Assembly: GCF_021401135.1 (NCBI RefSeq) | Contig: NZ_JACBFO010000001.1 | Location: forward strand, 558,001 to 622,000 | Direction of reading: 5' to 3' | DNA: 64,000 bases | Source: Azonexus sp. R2A61 | GTDB taxonomy: Bacteria > Pseudomonadota > Gammaproteobacteria > Burkholderiales > Rhodocyclaceae | Shown: one piece after another, positions 1 through 7,698 of the stretch | Layout of the letters: each line of letters begins with the position of its first letter | How positions within the stretch are numbered: position 1 is the first letter of the stretch | Notes under the pieces: generated by a model | Database searches by the model: none | What the model saw: only the letters and a program-made list of their open reading frames with translations | Told to the model about the DNA's origin: nothing | Program-made: the position numbers and the translations under genes

Positions 1-1609
1 TCCGCGCGATGCCTGGGCCTTCGTCGAGCGCATCTGCGGCGTGTGCACCGGCACCCATGCGCTGACCTCGGTGCGTGCGGTCGAGGACGCGCTGTCGATC
101 AAAATCCCCGACAACGCCAACATCATCCGCAACCTGATGCAGCTGAATCTCTACATTCACGACCATCTGGTGCATTTCTACCACCTGCACGCGCTCGACT
201 GGGTCGATGTCGTGTCGGCGCTGAAGGCCGATCCGAAGGCGACCTCGACGCTGGCCCAGAGCATTTCCAGCTGGCCGCTGTCATCGCCAGGCTACTTCCG
301 CGACATCCAGAACCGCCTGAAGAAGTTCGTCGAATCCGGCCAGCTCGGCCCGTTCATGAACGGCTACTGGGGTAACCCGGCCTACAAGCTGCCGCCGGAA
401 GCCAACCTGATGGCCGTCGCGCATTACCTCGAAGCCCTCGATTTCCAGAAGGAAATCGTCAAGGTGCACACCATCTTCGGCGGCAAGAATCCGCACCCGA
501 ACTGGCTGGTCGGTGGCGTGCCCTGCGCCATCAACCTCGAGGGCACGGGCGCGGTCGGCGCCATCAACATGGAGCGCCTGAACCTGGTCAAGAGCATCAT
601 CGACCGCTGCACCGAGTTCGTCGAGCAGGTCTACATTCCCGACCTGCTGGCCATCGGTTCCTTCTACAAGGGCTGGCTGTACGGCGGCGGCATTTCGTCG
701 AAGAACCTGCTCTCCTACGGCGACATCCCGAACATCGCCAACGACTATTCGACCAACAGCCTGCTGTTGCCGCGCGGCGCGATCATCGACGGCAAGCTCG
801 ACGAGATCCACCCGGTCGACCTGCGTGACCCGGAACAGGTCCAGGAATTCGTTGCCCACTCTTGGTACAAGTACCCGGACGAGAGCAAGGGCCTGCATCC
901 CTTCGACGGCGTCACCGAACCGAATTTCGTGCTCGGCCCGAACACCAAGGGCAGCAAGACCAACATCCAGGAACTCGACGAGGGCGCCAAGTACTCGTGG
1001 ATCAAGGCGCCGCGCTGGCGCGGCCATGCCATGGAAGTCGGCCCGCTGGCCCGGATGGTGATGGGCTACCTGCAGCCGAAGCAGTTCCCGGAAATCCACG
1101 GTCTGGTCGACGGTGCGCTGAAGAAGCTCGACGTGCCGGTCACCGCACTGTTCTCGACGCTCGGCCGGACCGCCGCGCGCGGCCTGGAAACGGCGTACTG
1201 CGTCAAGCTGCAGCGCGAGCAGTTCGACAAGCTGATGACCAATCTGAAGAACGGCGACCTCAACACCGCCAACATCGAGAAATGGGAACCGGCAACCTGG
1301 CCGAAGGAAGCCCGGGGCGTCGGCTTCACCGAGGCGCCGCGCGGCGCGCTCGGCCACTGGGTGACGATCAAGGACACCAAGATCGACAACTACCAGTGCG
1401 TCGTGCCGACCACCTGGAACGGCGGTCCGCGTGACCACAAGGGCCAGATCGGTGCCTTCGAGGCGTCGCTGATGGACACCCCGGTGGCCAAGGCCGACGA
1501 GCCGCTGGAAATCCTGCGCACGCTGCATTCCTTCGATCCCTGCCTGGCCTGCTCGACGCACGTGATGAGCCCGGACGGCCAGGAAATGACGTCGGTCAAG
1601 GTCCGCTGA
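1..1609 (+). CDS. hupL: Uptake [NiFe]-hydrogenase large subunit, 5' end missing
   Basis: Catalytic subunit of a group 1 membrane-bound uptake hydrogenase; it oxidises H2 at a Ni-Fe(CN)2CO centre. The reading frame is open from base 2, so the N-terminus lies outside the window. The first nickel-ligand motif RICGVC is visible at bases 29-46, and the C-terminal motif DPCLACSTH lies just before the end. It is followed by 15 residues starting VMSPDG, the extension that the HupD protease removes after the His once nickel is in. hupC follows after 22 nt. The small subunit hupS is presumably just upstream. Identification is firm. Confidence 0.97.
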   Translation, partial: PRDAWAFVERICGVCTGTHALTSVRAVEDALSIKIPDNANIIRNLMQLNLYIHDHLVHFYHLHALDWVDVVSALKADPKATSTLAQSISSWPLSSPGYFRDIQNRLKKFVESGQLGPFMNGYWGNPAYKLPPEANLMAVAHYLEALDFQKEIVKVHTIFGGKNPHPNWLVGGVPCAINLEGTGAVGAINMERLNLVKSIIDRCTEFVEQVYIPDLLAIGSFYKGWLYGGGISSKNLLSYGDIPNIANDYSTNSLLLPRGAIIDGKLDEIHPVDLRDPEQVQEFVAHSWYKYPDESKGLHPFDGVTEPNFVLGPNTKGSKTNIQELDEGAKYSWIKAPRWRGHAMEVGPLARMVMGYLQPKQFPEIHGLVDGALKKLDVPVTALFSTLGRTAARGLETAYCVKLQREQFDKLMTNLKNGDLNTANIEKWEPATWPKEARGVGFTEAPRGALGHWVTIKDTKIDNYQCVVPTTWNGGPRDHKGQIGAFEASLMDTPVAKADEPLEILRTLHSFDPCLACSTHVMSPDGQEMTSVKVR

Positions 1610-1631
1610 GCGGTCCGGAAAGGAGGCTGAA

Positions 1632-2336
1632 ATGCTTTCACAACAGGACATGCTGGAGGCCGAGCGGCACGGTCGGCAGGTACGTTCGATCTACGTCTAC
1701 GAGGCGCCGGTGCGCCTCTGGCACTGGATCAACGCGCTGGCCATGGTGGTGCTGGCGGTGACCGGCTACTTCATCGGCAAGCCCTTGCCGACGGTGCCCG
1801 GCGAGGCGGCGGAGAACTTCCTGATGGGCTACATCCGTTTCGCCCATTTTGCCGCCGCCTACATCTTCGCCGTCGGCCTGCTCGGGCGCATCTACTGGGC
1901 CGCGGTCGGCAACCACCACGCCAAGCAGATCTTCAAGCTGCCGATCTTCAATCGCCACTGGTGGGCGGAAGTCTTCTTCGAACTGCGCTGGTATCTTTTC
2001 CTGGAAAAGACGCCGAAGAAATACGTCGGCCACAATCCGATGGCGCAGTTGATGATGTTCTTCTTCTTCACGGTGCTGTCCGTCGGCATGGTGTTTACCG
2101 GCTTTGCGCTGTACAGCGAGGGCGCCGGTCTCGGCCATTGGAGCGACCTGCTGTTCGGCTGGGTGATCCCGGCGCTCGGCGGCTCGATGCAGGTGCACAA
2201 CCTGCACCGGCTGGGCATGTGGATCATGATGACCTTCGCCGTCGTGCATATCTATGCCGCCATTCGTGAAGACATCATGAGCCGGCAGTCGCTGATCTCG
2301 ACGATGATCAGCGGTTGGCGGATGTTCAAGGACTGA
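1632..2336 (+). CDS. hupC: Ni/Fe-hydrogenase b-type cytochrome subunit
   Basis: Membrane cytochrome b that anchors the HupSL dimer and passes electrons from H2 to quinone. The 234-residue protein has the usual family length and about four hydrophobic segments, for example around residues 30-50, 65-85, 130-155 and 195-215. Histidines suited to haem binding occur in YEAPVRLWHWINA near residue 32 and in VHNLHRLGMW near residue 190. The start is preceded by AGGAGG at 1621-1626. It lies directly after hupL, as in hupSLC operons. Confidence 0.95.
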   Translation: MLSQQDMLEAERHGRQVRSIYVYEAPVRLWHWINALAMVVLAVTGYFIGKPLPTVPGEAAENFLMGYIRFAHFAAAYIFAVGLLGRIYWAAVGNHHAKQIFKLPIFNRHWWAEVFFELRWYLFLEKTPKKYVGHNPMAQLMMFFFFTVLSVGMVFTGFALYSEGAGLGHWSDLLFGWVIPALGGSMQVHNLHRLGMWIMMTFAVVHIYAAIREDIMSRQSLISTMISGWRMFKD

Positions 2337-2450
2337 TGGCGATGCCTGCCGCCGCGCGGCCTGGTCATCAGTAAAGTTTAGGCGTCTTACCTTGCGTTTG
2401 CCCCGTGCTGCGGTCCACGCGGCCGGGGCGTCTTTTTCGAAGGCACGACA

Positions 2451-3074
2451 ATGAACTCAAAACGCGTCCTGGTACTCGGCATCGGCAATCTGCTGTGGGC
2501 CGACGAAGGTTTCGGCGTGCGTTGCGTCGAGGCGCTCAACGCCGGCTGGCAGTTTCCGCCGCAGGTACGGCTGATGGATGGCGGCACGCAGGGGCTCTAC
2601 CTGCTGCCCTACGTGCAGGAGGCCGATGCCCTGCTGGTGTTCGATGCGGTCGATTACGGCGATACGCCGGGCGACCTGCGCGAAGTGCTCGGCGAGCAGG
2701 TGCCGCGCTTCATGGGCGCCAAGAAGATGAGCCTGCACCAGACCGGTTTCCAGGAAGTGCTGATGGCCGCCGAACTGACCGGCAAGCTGCCGGCCGAACT
2801 GGTACTGATCGGCGTTCAGCCGGAAGAACTCGAAGACTACGGCGGCAGCCTGCGCGACGTGGTCAAGGCGCAACTGGCGCCGGCGCTGCAACTGGCGCTG
2901 AACTGGCTCGACCGCTGGGGGGCGCCCGGTGTGCCGCGCGACGGCCGGCTTGCCGGTGCCGAAGCGATCACCGATGCGGCGCTGGCCATCGACGTCTACG
3001 AAGGCGAGCGGCCGTCGGCCGAACAGGCTTATCGCCTGGGCGACACCCGCTTCCTGAACCTGGAGCCGACCTGA
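2451..3074 (+). CDS. hupD: Hydrogenase maturation endopeptidase (HyaD/HupD family)
   Basis: Protease that cuts the C-terminal tail of the HupL precursor after nickel insertion. The 207-residue protein starts with VLVLGIGNLLWADEGFGVR, the family signature with the nickel-sensing Glu/Asp (DEGFG), and contains LLVFDAVDYGD with the second conserved Asp. Its substrate motif is present in the hupL product of this locus. It follows hupC after a 114-nt gap in which I saw no terminator. Its stop codon overlaps the hupF start by one base. Confidence 0.95.
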   Translation: MNSKRVLVLGIGNLLWADEGFGVRCVEALNAGWQFPPQVRLMDGGTQGLYLLPYVQEADALLVFDAVDYGDTPGDLREVLGEQVPRFMGAKKMSLHQTGFQEVLMAAELTGKLPAELVLIGVQPEELEDYGGSLRDVVKAQLAPALQLALNWLDRWGAPGVPRDGRLAGAEAITDAALAIDVYEGERPSAEQAYRLGDTRFLNLEPT

Positions 3075-3376
3075 TGTGCCTCGGCATTCCCGTCCAGGTC
3101 CTCGACTGCGGCGAGCACTTCGCACGCTGCCGGAGCCGGGTCGGCGAAGTCGTCATCGACATCCGGCTGGTCGGCGCCCAGCCGCCGGGTGCCTGGCTGC
3201 TGTGCTTCCTCGATGCCGCGCGCGAAGTGATCGATGCCGAACGCGCCGCGGCGATCGGTGCGGCACTCGATGCCCTGGCTGCGGTCGACAGCGGTGAAAG
3301 CGATCTTTCCGCCTTTTTCGCCGATCTTGACCGCGAACCCCAACTTCCCGAATTCCTCAGGACGAAAACCGCATGA
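3074..3376 (+). CDS. hupF: HypC/HupF-type hydrogenase maturation chaperone
   Basis: Small chaperone of the HypC family, 100 residues, with the invariant N-terminal MCLGIP whose Cys2 contacts the Fe(CN)2CO unit or the precursor large subunit. It is a paralogue of hypC at 10181 but longer, with an acidic C-terminal tail. Family work proposes that HupF protects HupL during maturation under oxygen. The ATG at 3074 overlaps the hupD stop and the end overlaps hupG by 4 nt, so translation is probably coupled. Confidence 0.93.
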   Translation: MCLGIPVQVLDCGEHFARCRSRVGEVVIDIRLVGAQPPGAWLLCFLDAAREVIDAERAAAIGAALDALAAVDSGESDLSAFFADLDREPQLPEFLRTKTA

Positions 3377-3831
3377 GCCTCGAACTGAAAGCCGGCCCGA
3401 CCTCGCTCGAACGCCTGGAAACGGCCATCGCCCGGATGACGCAAAAACACGGATTCGAGCGGGTCGACCGCAGCGACGCGGCATTTCCCGCCGGGCTGTG
3501 CGCGCTGCTGCTGACCGACGATCCGCAACGCAACCTGGAAGTACTCGACGCCTGCGTGATCCTGCCCGAAGCCCTCAAGGCGCTGGGCGACGGCGTTGCC
3601 CGCCGGGTCGCCGGGCCGGACGTCGCACCGGCGCTGATGCAGGCTTACGGCGTGGCGCGTGCTCCGGCCGTCGTCTTCCTGCGCGACGGCGCCTTCCAGG
3701 GGGTCTTGCCCGGCATCCGCGACTGGGCCGAATACCGTACCGAAGTCGAACGCCTGCTTGCCGGGCCGGCCCAACCCCGGCCGATCGCCATTCCGGTGGT
3801 CGCCGCCAGCACCCCAGGAGCCTGTGCATGA
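3373..3831 (+). CDS. hupG: Hydrogenase expression protein HupG (HyaE family)
   Basis: 152-residue HyaE/HupG protein with the expected thioredoxin-like fold but without a CxxC active site. Family members bind the Tat signal of the hydrogenase small subunit and help mature it before export. The N-terminal half carries a short helix region and AIARMTQKHGFERVD; the C-terminal half has VVFLRDGAFQGVLPGIRDW, typical of the family. It overlaps hupF and hupH by 4 nt each. The function is assigned from family and operon position. Confidence 0.9.
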   Translation: MSLELKAGPTSLERLETAIARMTQKHGFERVDRSDAAFPAGLCALLLTDDPQRNLEVLDACVILPEALKALGDGVARRVAGPDVAPALMQAYGVARAPAVVFLRDGAFQGVLPGIRDWAEYRTEVERLLAGPAQPRPIAIPVVAASTPGACA

Positions 3832-4691
3832 ACTACGCTTCGCTGCCCCCCTTCCCGATCCCCGTCGTCGCCATGGGCCCCGGCTCGCAAGGCGAGGAAG
3901 CGCCGGATTACCTGCCGATGCCGCAGGGCATGCAGACCTTTGCTGCGCCGCGCCTGCCGGACGATGCCACGCCGGAAAGCCTGGCCGCTGCCGCCGACCT
4001 GCTGGCGGCCTTCGTCGATGCCGCCGAAAACGCCGGCCTGCGCGGCGATGCCGGCCTCGACCTGGCGCCCCTGGCGCCGGCCGTGCGCGACGTGCTCAAC
4101 CAGTCGCTGGGTTTCGGCGAAGTCAGCGCATTCACGGTTGCGCCGGCCCACTGGCGCGTGCAGGAAACCGCCTTCGCCGGCATCTGGCGCGTGCTGCAGC
4201 TGGCCGACGACGGCGCGATGATCTCCGACCGGCTGTGCACCGGCGAGATTCCGGCGGTGCTGCCCGAGGCCATGCGGCAGACCGCCAGCGCGACGCTGCC
4301 GGCGCCCGATTACCCGGCCGCTTGCATGAACGCCCAGGCGCTGGTCGAGGAAATCCGCCTGCAGGCGACGGCCTGGCAGCCCGGCCAGCCGGCGCACGTG
4401 ATCAACCTCAGCCTGCTGCCGGTCAGCGACCCCGACCTCGACACGCTGTATGGCTGGCTCGGCCATCGCGAGGTGTCGATCCTGTCGCGCGGTTACGGCA
4501 ATTGCCGGATCACCAGCACACGCCTGCGCAATGTCTGGTGGGTCCAGTACTTCAACAGCATGGATGCGCTGATCCTCAATTCCATCGAGGTGGTCGGCAT
4601 GCCCGACGTGGCGCTGGCGGCCGACGAGGATTTCGCCGATTCGATCGAGCGTCTGCGCGAATATGTCGCGCTGCTCGGCGAACCGGCATGA
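3828..4691 (+). CDS. hupH: Hydrogenase expression protein HupH (HyaF family)
   Basis: 287-residue HupH/HyaF protein, an accessory factor for small-subunit maturation. The conserved FPIPVVAMGPGSQ start, the VFNQSLGFGEVSA-like stretch near residue 85 (here VLNQSLGFGEVSA), and the C-terminal segment containing YGNCRITSTRLRNVWWVQYF are family hallmarks. The ATG overlaps the hupG stop and the gene runs into hupI with a 4-nt overlap. No membrane segments or metal motifs are evident; the exact biochemical role is not settled in the family. Confidence 0.92.
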   Translation: MNYASLPPFPIPVVAMGPGSQGEEAPDYLPMPQGMQTFAAPRLPDDATPESLAAAADLLAAFVDAAENAGLRGDAGLDLAPLAPAVRDVLNQSLGFGEVSAFTVAPAHWRVQETAFAGIWRVLQLADDGAMISDRLCTGEIPAVLPEAMRQTASATLPAPDYPAACMNAQALVEEIRLQATAWQPGQPAHVINLSLLPVSDPDLDTLYGWLGHREVSILSRGYGNCRITSTRLRNVWWVQYFNSMDALILNSIEVVGMPDVALAADEDFADSIERLREYVALLGEPA

Positions 4692-4900
4692 CCGGCGAAG
4701 CGCGTTTCGAGGGCGCCGGCCGCGGCGCGGCCGCCGACGAAGCGCTGGAATGCGGCATCTGCTGGTGGGTTTACGATCCGGCCGAGGGCGACGACGTGCG
4801 CGGCATTCCGCCCGGCGTGCCGTTTGCCGCACTGCCCGACGACTGGTGCTGTCCGGGCTGCGATGCGCCAAAGCACAAGTTCATGCGGATGGGCGCGTGA
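4688..4900 (+). CDS. hupI: Rubredoxin-type protein HupI
   Basis: 70-residue rubredoxin with the two iron-binding loops CGICWWVYDP (near residue 19) and CCPGCDAPKHKF (near residue 54), that is CxxC...CxxC binding one Fe(Cys)4. HupI/HoxR proteins are needed for hydrogenase maturation in air, probably for small-subunit iron-sulphur clusters. The N-terminal 15 residues (MTGEARFEGAGRG) extend beyond a minimal rubredoxin. It overlaps hupH and hupJ by 4 nt. It is distinct from the second rubredoxin at 43903. Confidence 0.95.
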   Translation: MTGEARFEGAGRGAAADEALECGICWWVYDPAEGDDVRGIPPGVPFAALPDDWCCPGCDAPKHKFMRMGA

Positions 4901-5364
4901 AAATCTGGCACGACGACCCGTCGACCGCGCTGCAAGATGTCTTTGCCGACATCGCGGCGACCCGCATGGCCGATCTGCCGATCGCCAACCGGGCGCTGTC
5001 GGTCGAGGCCATCGGCTTCCGCCGCTACAGCGACCTGCACTGGATCGGCGCGCTGGTCACGCCGTGGGCGATCAATCTGCTGCGCTTGCCGGGGGCGACT
5101 GCCGGCTGGCCGTTGGCGAGCGGCGGGGCGGGCGTGGACTGGCGCTTTCCGTCCGGCGACTACAGTTTCCTGGTCGCCGAGGAAGCCCGGCTCGGCGTCT
5201 ATCACCTGTGCTCGCTGTTTTCGCCGGTGCCCGAGTTCGACACACACGAAGCGGCGCGTCTGACCGCCCTGGCGGCAGTCGAGGGGTTGCTCGCGGCGCC
5301 GGTCGACGCCCCGTCGCCGCCGGCGACCCGCAGTCGACGCGCCTTCCTCGGGCTGCGCGGATGA
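4897..5364 (+). CDS. hupJ: Hydrogenase assembly chaperone HupJ (HybE family)
   Basis: 155-residue HybE/HupJ-type chaperone. The GTG start at 4897 overlaps the hupI stop by 4 nt, the same spacing as the neighbouring junctions, which is why I chose it. The segment LPIANRALSVEAIGFRRY near residue 25, then VTPWAINLLRLPG and the sequence around WRFPSGDYSFLVAEE match the family pattern. HybE-type proteins coordinate assembly of large and small subunits before Tat export. No metal motif is present. Confidence 0.88.
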   Translation: MKIWHDDPSTALQDVFADIAATRMADLPIANRALSVEAIGFRRYSDLHWIGALVTPWAINLLRLPGATAGWPLASGGAGVDWRFPSGDYSFLVAEEARLGVYHLCSLFSPVPEFDTHEAARLTALAAVEGLLAAPVDAPSPPATRSRRAFLGLRG

Positions 5365-6251
5365 TCGGCCCGGGCCAACTGACCGTGCGTGCCGGCTGGC
5401 TTGCCGGCGCACTGCAGGAAATCAGCGTCCATCTCGAACGGCCGCCGGCCGCCCGCCTGTTCATCGGCCAGACGCCCGGCGTGGTGGTCAAGACGGTGCC
5501 TTACCTGTACGCGCTGTGCGGCGAGGCGCAACGCGCCGTCGCCGCTCGCGCGCTGGCCGTTGCTGCCGGTGAGCCGGCACGGGCGGCGGATGATCGCCCG
5601 CTGTGGATCGAATGCCTGCACGAACATCTCTGGCGCTTGCTGCTCGACTGGCCGGCGGCGATCGGCGAAGCTCCGGAGCGCGAGGTGTTCGCCGCCTGGC
5701 GCAATCAGCGGCACGGCGACCGCCTGATCCAGGAAACGCGTTACCTGATCGACAACGTCCTGCAGCCGATGAGCGAAAAATGCCTGGCCGCGCTGGTCGA
5801 CCGCGACACGCCGGCCGCCGCCGTGCCGCGCCTCGATCCGGCCGGCTGGCTGGCGGCCTGGCGAACCGGCGTGCTGCCGACGCCGGTTCGCCCCCTGTCC
5901 CTGGCCGCGGCCTACCGGGCGCGCCTGGCCGAGGTGGCGACGGCCTTCGCGGCGCTGCTCGCCGAGCATCCCTATCCGCTGGCGGCGGCCGGTGGCGATG
6001 GCTGGGGCGTGGCCCAGGCCCCGACGGCGCGCGGCGTGCTGACCCACGGTGTCCGGCTGGTGGACGGCCGGGTCGCCGACTATCGCGTCTGGGCGCCGAC
6101 CGACGCTTACTTTGCCGACGCTGCTGCGCTATCCTCGCTGCTGGCCGACGTCGCCTGCCCGACCCGGGACATGGCCGCGTACCGGCTGACGCAGGCGGTG
6201 CTGGCGCTCGATCCCTGCGTTCCTCACGTCGTGGAGTTGCAGGATGCATGA
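5361..6251 (+). CDS. hupK: Hydrogenase expression protein HupK, a degenerate large-subunit homologue
   Basis: 296-residue HupK protein, thought to act as a scaffold during assembly of the Fe(CN)2CO unit. It resembles a hydrogenase large subunit whose nickel ligands have decayed: the first motif reads VPYLYALCGEAQ near residue 45 (one Cys instead of CxxC), and the C-terminus reads ALDPCVPHVVELQDA, again with one Cys where the enzyme has two. It overlaps hupJ by 4 nt and hypA by 8 nt. Confidence 0.88.
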   Translation: MIGPGQLTVRAGWLAGALQEISVHLERPPAARLFIGQTPGVVVKTVPYLYALCGEAQRAVAARALAVAAGEPARAADDRPLWIECLHEHLWRLLLDWPAAIGEAPEREVFAAWRNQRHGDRLIQETRYLIDNVLQPMSEKCLAALVDRDTPAAAVPRLDPAGWLAAWRTGVLPTPVRPLSLAAAYRARLAEVATAFAALLAEHPYPLAAAGGDGWGVAQAPTARGVLTHGVRLVDGRVADYRVWAPTDAYFADAAALSSLLADVACPTRDMAAYRLTQAVLALDPCVPHVVELQDA

Positions 6252-6585
6252 AATGTCGCTCGCCGAAGGCGTCATCCAGCTGGTCGAGGAGACGGCGCGG
6301 CGCGAAGGCGCCCGCCGGGTCAAGCTGGTGGTGCTCGAAATCGGCCGGCTGTCGGCGGTCGAGCCGGAAGCGATGCGCTTCTGCTTCGATGCGGTGACAC
6401 GCGGCGGCATCGCCGACGGCGCCGCGCTGGACATCGTCGAAGTCGAAGGCAGCGGCTGGTGCCTGCCCTGCGGCCAGACGGTGGCGATCGCCGAACGCTA
6501 TGGCAGCTGCCCGCGCTGCGGCAGCCATCAGGTGCAGCCGACCGGCGGTACCGAGATGCGGGTCAGGGAAATCGAAATCGAATAA
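6244..6585 (+). CDS. hypA: Hydrogenase nickel insertion protein HypA
   Basis: 113-residue nickel metallochaperone that works with HypB to deliver Ni(II) to the HupL precursor. His2 in the N-terminal MHEMSLAEG is the nickel ligand, and the zinc ribbon is seen as CLPCG near residue 75 and CPRCGS near residue 90. The C-terminal half ends with MRVREIEIE, typical of HypA. The start overlaps the end of hupK by 8 nt and hypB follows after 12 nt. Confidence 0.97.
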   Translation: MHEMSLAEGVIQLVEETARREGARRVKLVVLEIGRLSAVEPEAMRFCFDAVTRGGIADGAALDIVEVEGSGWCLPCGQTVAIAERYGSCPRCGSHQVQPTGGTEMRVREIEIE

Positions 6586-6597
6586 AGGAGACGGGAC

Positions 6598-7692
6598 ATG
6601 TGTACGGTTTGCGGTTGCGGTGCCGGGGAAACCCGGATCGAGGGGGAGGCGCACGAACACACCCACGTGCATGAGGACGGCACGGTGCATGCGCACCACC
6701 ACGCCCACGGCCACGGCCACGACCATGCCCACGGCCACGACGGCGCCGCGCTGGCCGGCGCGCACGCCCACCCGCACACGCATGCCGACGGCAGCGTGCA
6801 CGCCCACGAACACGTCCACCATGGCGAGCACGCGCACGGCCACGACGAGACGACGCACCACCACCACGGCGAGCACGAGCACCATCATTACCACGACCAT
6901 GCCGCCGGCGATCTCGATTTCGGCGCCGGTCCGGCCCGGGCCCATGTGCCGGGCATGAGCCAGGCACGCATGGTGCAGATCGAGCAGGACATCCTGAGCA
7001 AGAACGACGGCTATGCCGCGCAGAACCGCAGCTGGTTCGACGAACGCGGCATCTTCGCGCTGAACCTGGTGTCCAGTCCCGGTTCGGGCAAGACGACGCT
7101 GCTGGTGAAGACCATCGAGCGGCTCAAGGCGCAGTTTGCGATCAGCGTCGTCGAAGGCGACCAGGAAACCGCCAACGACGCCGAACGCATCCGCGCCACC
7201 GGCGTGCCGGCGCTGCAGATCAATACCGGCAAGGGCTGTCACCTCGACGCGCACATGGTCGGCCACGCGATGCAACGCTTGCATCCGGCCGACGGTTCGC
7301 TGTTTCTGATCGAGAACGTCGGCAACCTCGTCTGCCCGGCAGCCTTCGATCTCGGCGAACACCACAAGGTGGCGATCCTGTCGGTCACCGAGGGCGAGGA
7401 CAAGCCGCTCAAGTACCCGGACATGTTTGCCGCCGCCGACGTGCTGCTGCTCAACAAGTGCGATCTGCTGCCCTACCTCGATTTCGACGCCGACCTGGCC
7501 GAAGCCAATGCCCGGCGGGTCAATCCCGACCTGACCGTGTTCCGCGTCTCGGCGACCAGCGGCGACGGCCTCAGCGCCTGGCTGGACTGGATCGCCGGCG
7601 GACTGGCGGCGCAGGGCAGCAAGCGGGCCGACAGCGTCGATGCGTTGAAGGCGCGCATCGCGGCACTGGAGCAACAACTGGCCGGTCGCTGA
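6598..7692 (+). CDS. hypB: Hydrogenase nickel incorporation GTPase HypB with long His-rich domain
   Basis: 364-residue SIMIBI GTPase that drives nickel transfer from HypA to the hydrogenase precursor. The N-terminal MCTVCGCG is the high-affinity nickel site. Residues about 16-102 are extremely His-rich, suggesting nickel storage. The GTPase core begins near residue 150 with the P-loop SSPGSGKTT, then a conserved Asp in [10 protein letters not shown], and NKCDLL for guanine recognition. The length exceeds E. coli HypB (290 residues) because of the His-rich insert. The ATG has a good AAGGAG site at 6586-6591. Confidence 0.97.
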   Translation: MCTVCGCGAGETRIEGEAHEHTHVHEDGTVHAHHHAHGHGHDHAHGHDGAALAGAHAHPHTHADGSVHAHEHVHHGEHAHGHDETTHHHHGEHEHHHYHDHAAGDLDFGAGPARAHVPGMSQARMVQIEQDILSKNDGYAAQNRSWFDERGIFALNLVSSPGSGKTTLLVKTIERLKAQFAISVVEGDQETANDAERIRATGVPALQINTGKGCHLDAHMVGHAMQRLHPADGSLFLIENVGNLVCPAAFDLGEHHKVAILSVTEGEDKPLKYPDMFAAADVLLLNKCDLLPYLDFDADLAEANARRVNPDLTVFRVSATSGDGLSAWLDWIAGGLAAQGSKRADSVDALKARIAALEQQLAGR

Positions 7693-7698
7693 ACGGCG

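Noticed and set aside
281..1651. 456-residue minus-strand frame opposite hupL
   Set aside because: Pure shadow of hupL caused by high third-position G/C; the product is Arg/Val/Asp-rich with no domain.
6650..6900. Near-repeat of CACGGCCACG units as a tandem DNA repeat
   Set aside because: It reflects the His-rich coding of HypB with mixed spacing, not a regular DNA repeat or CRISPR-like array.
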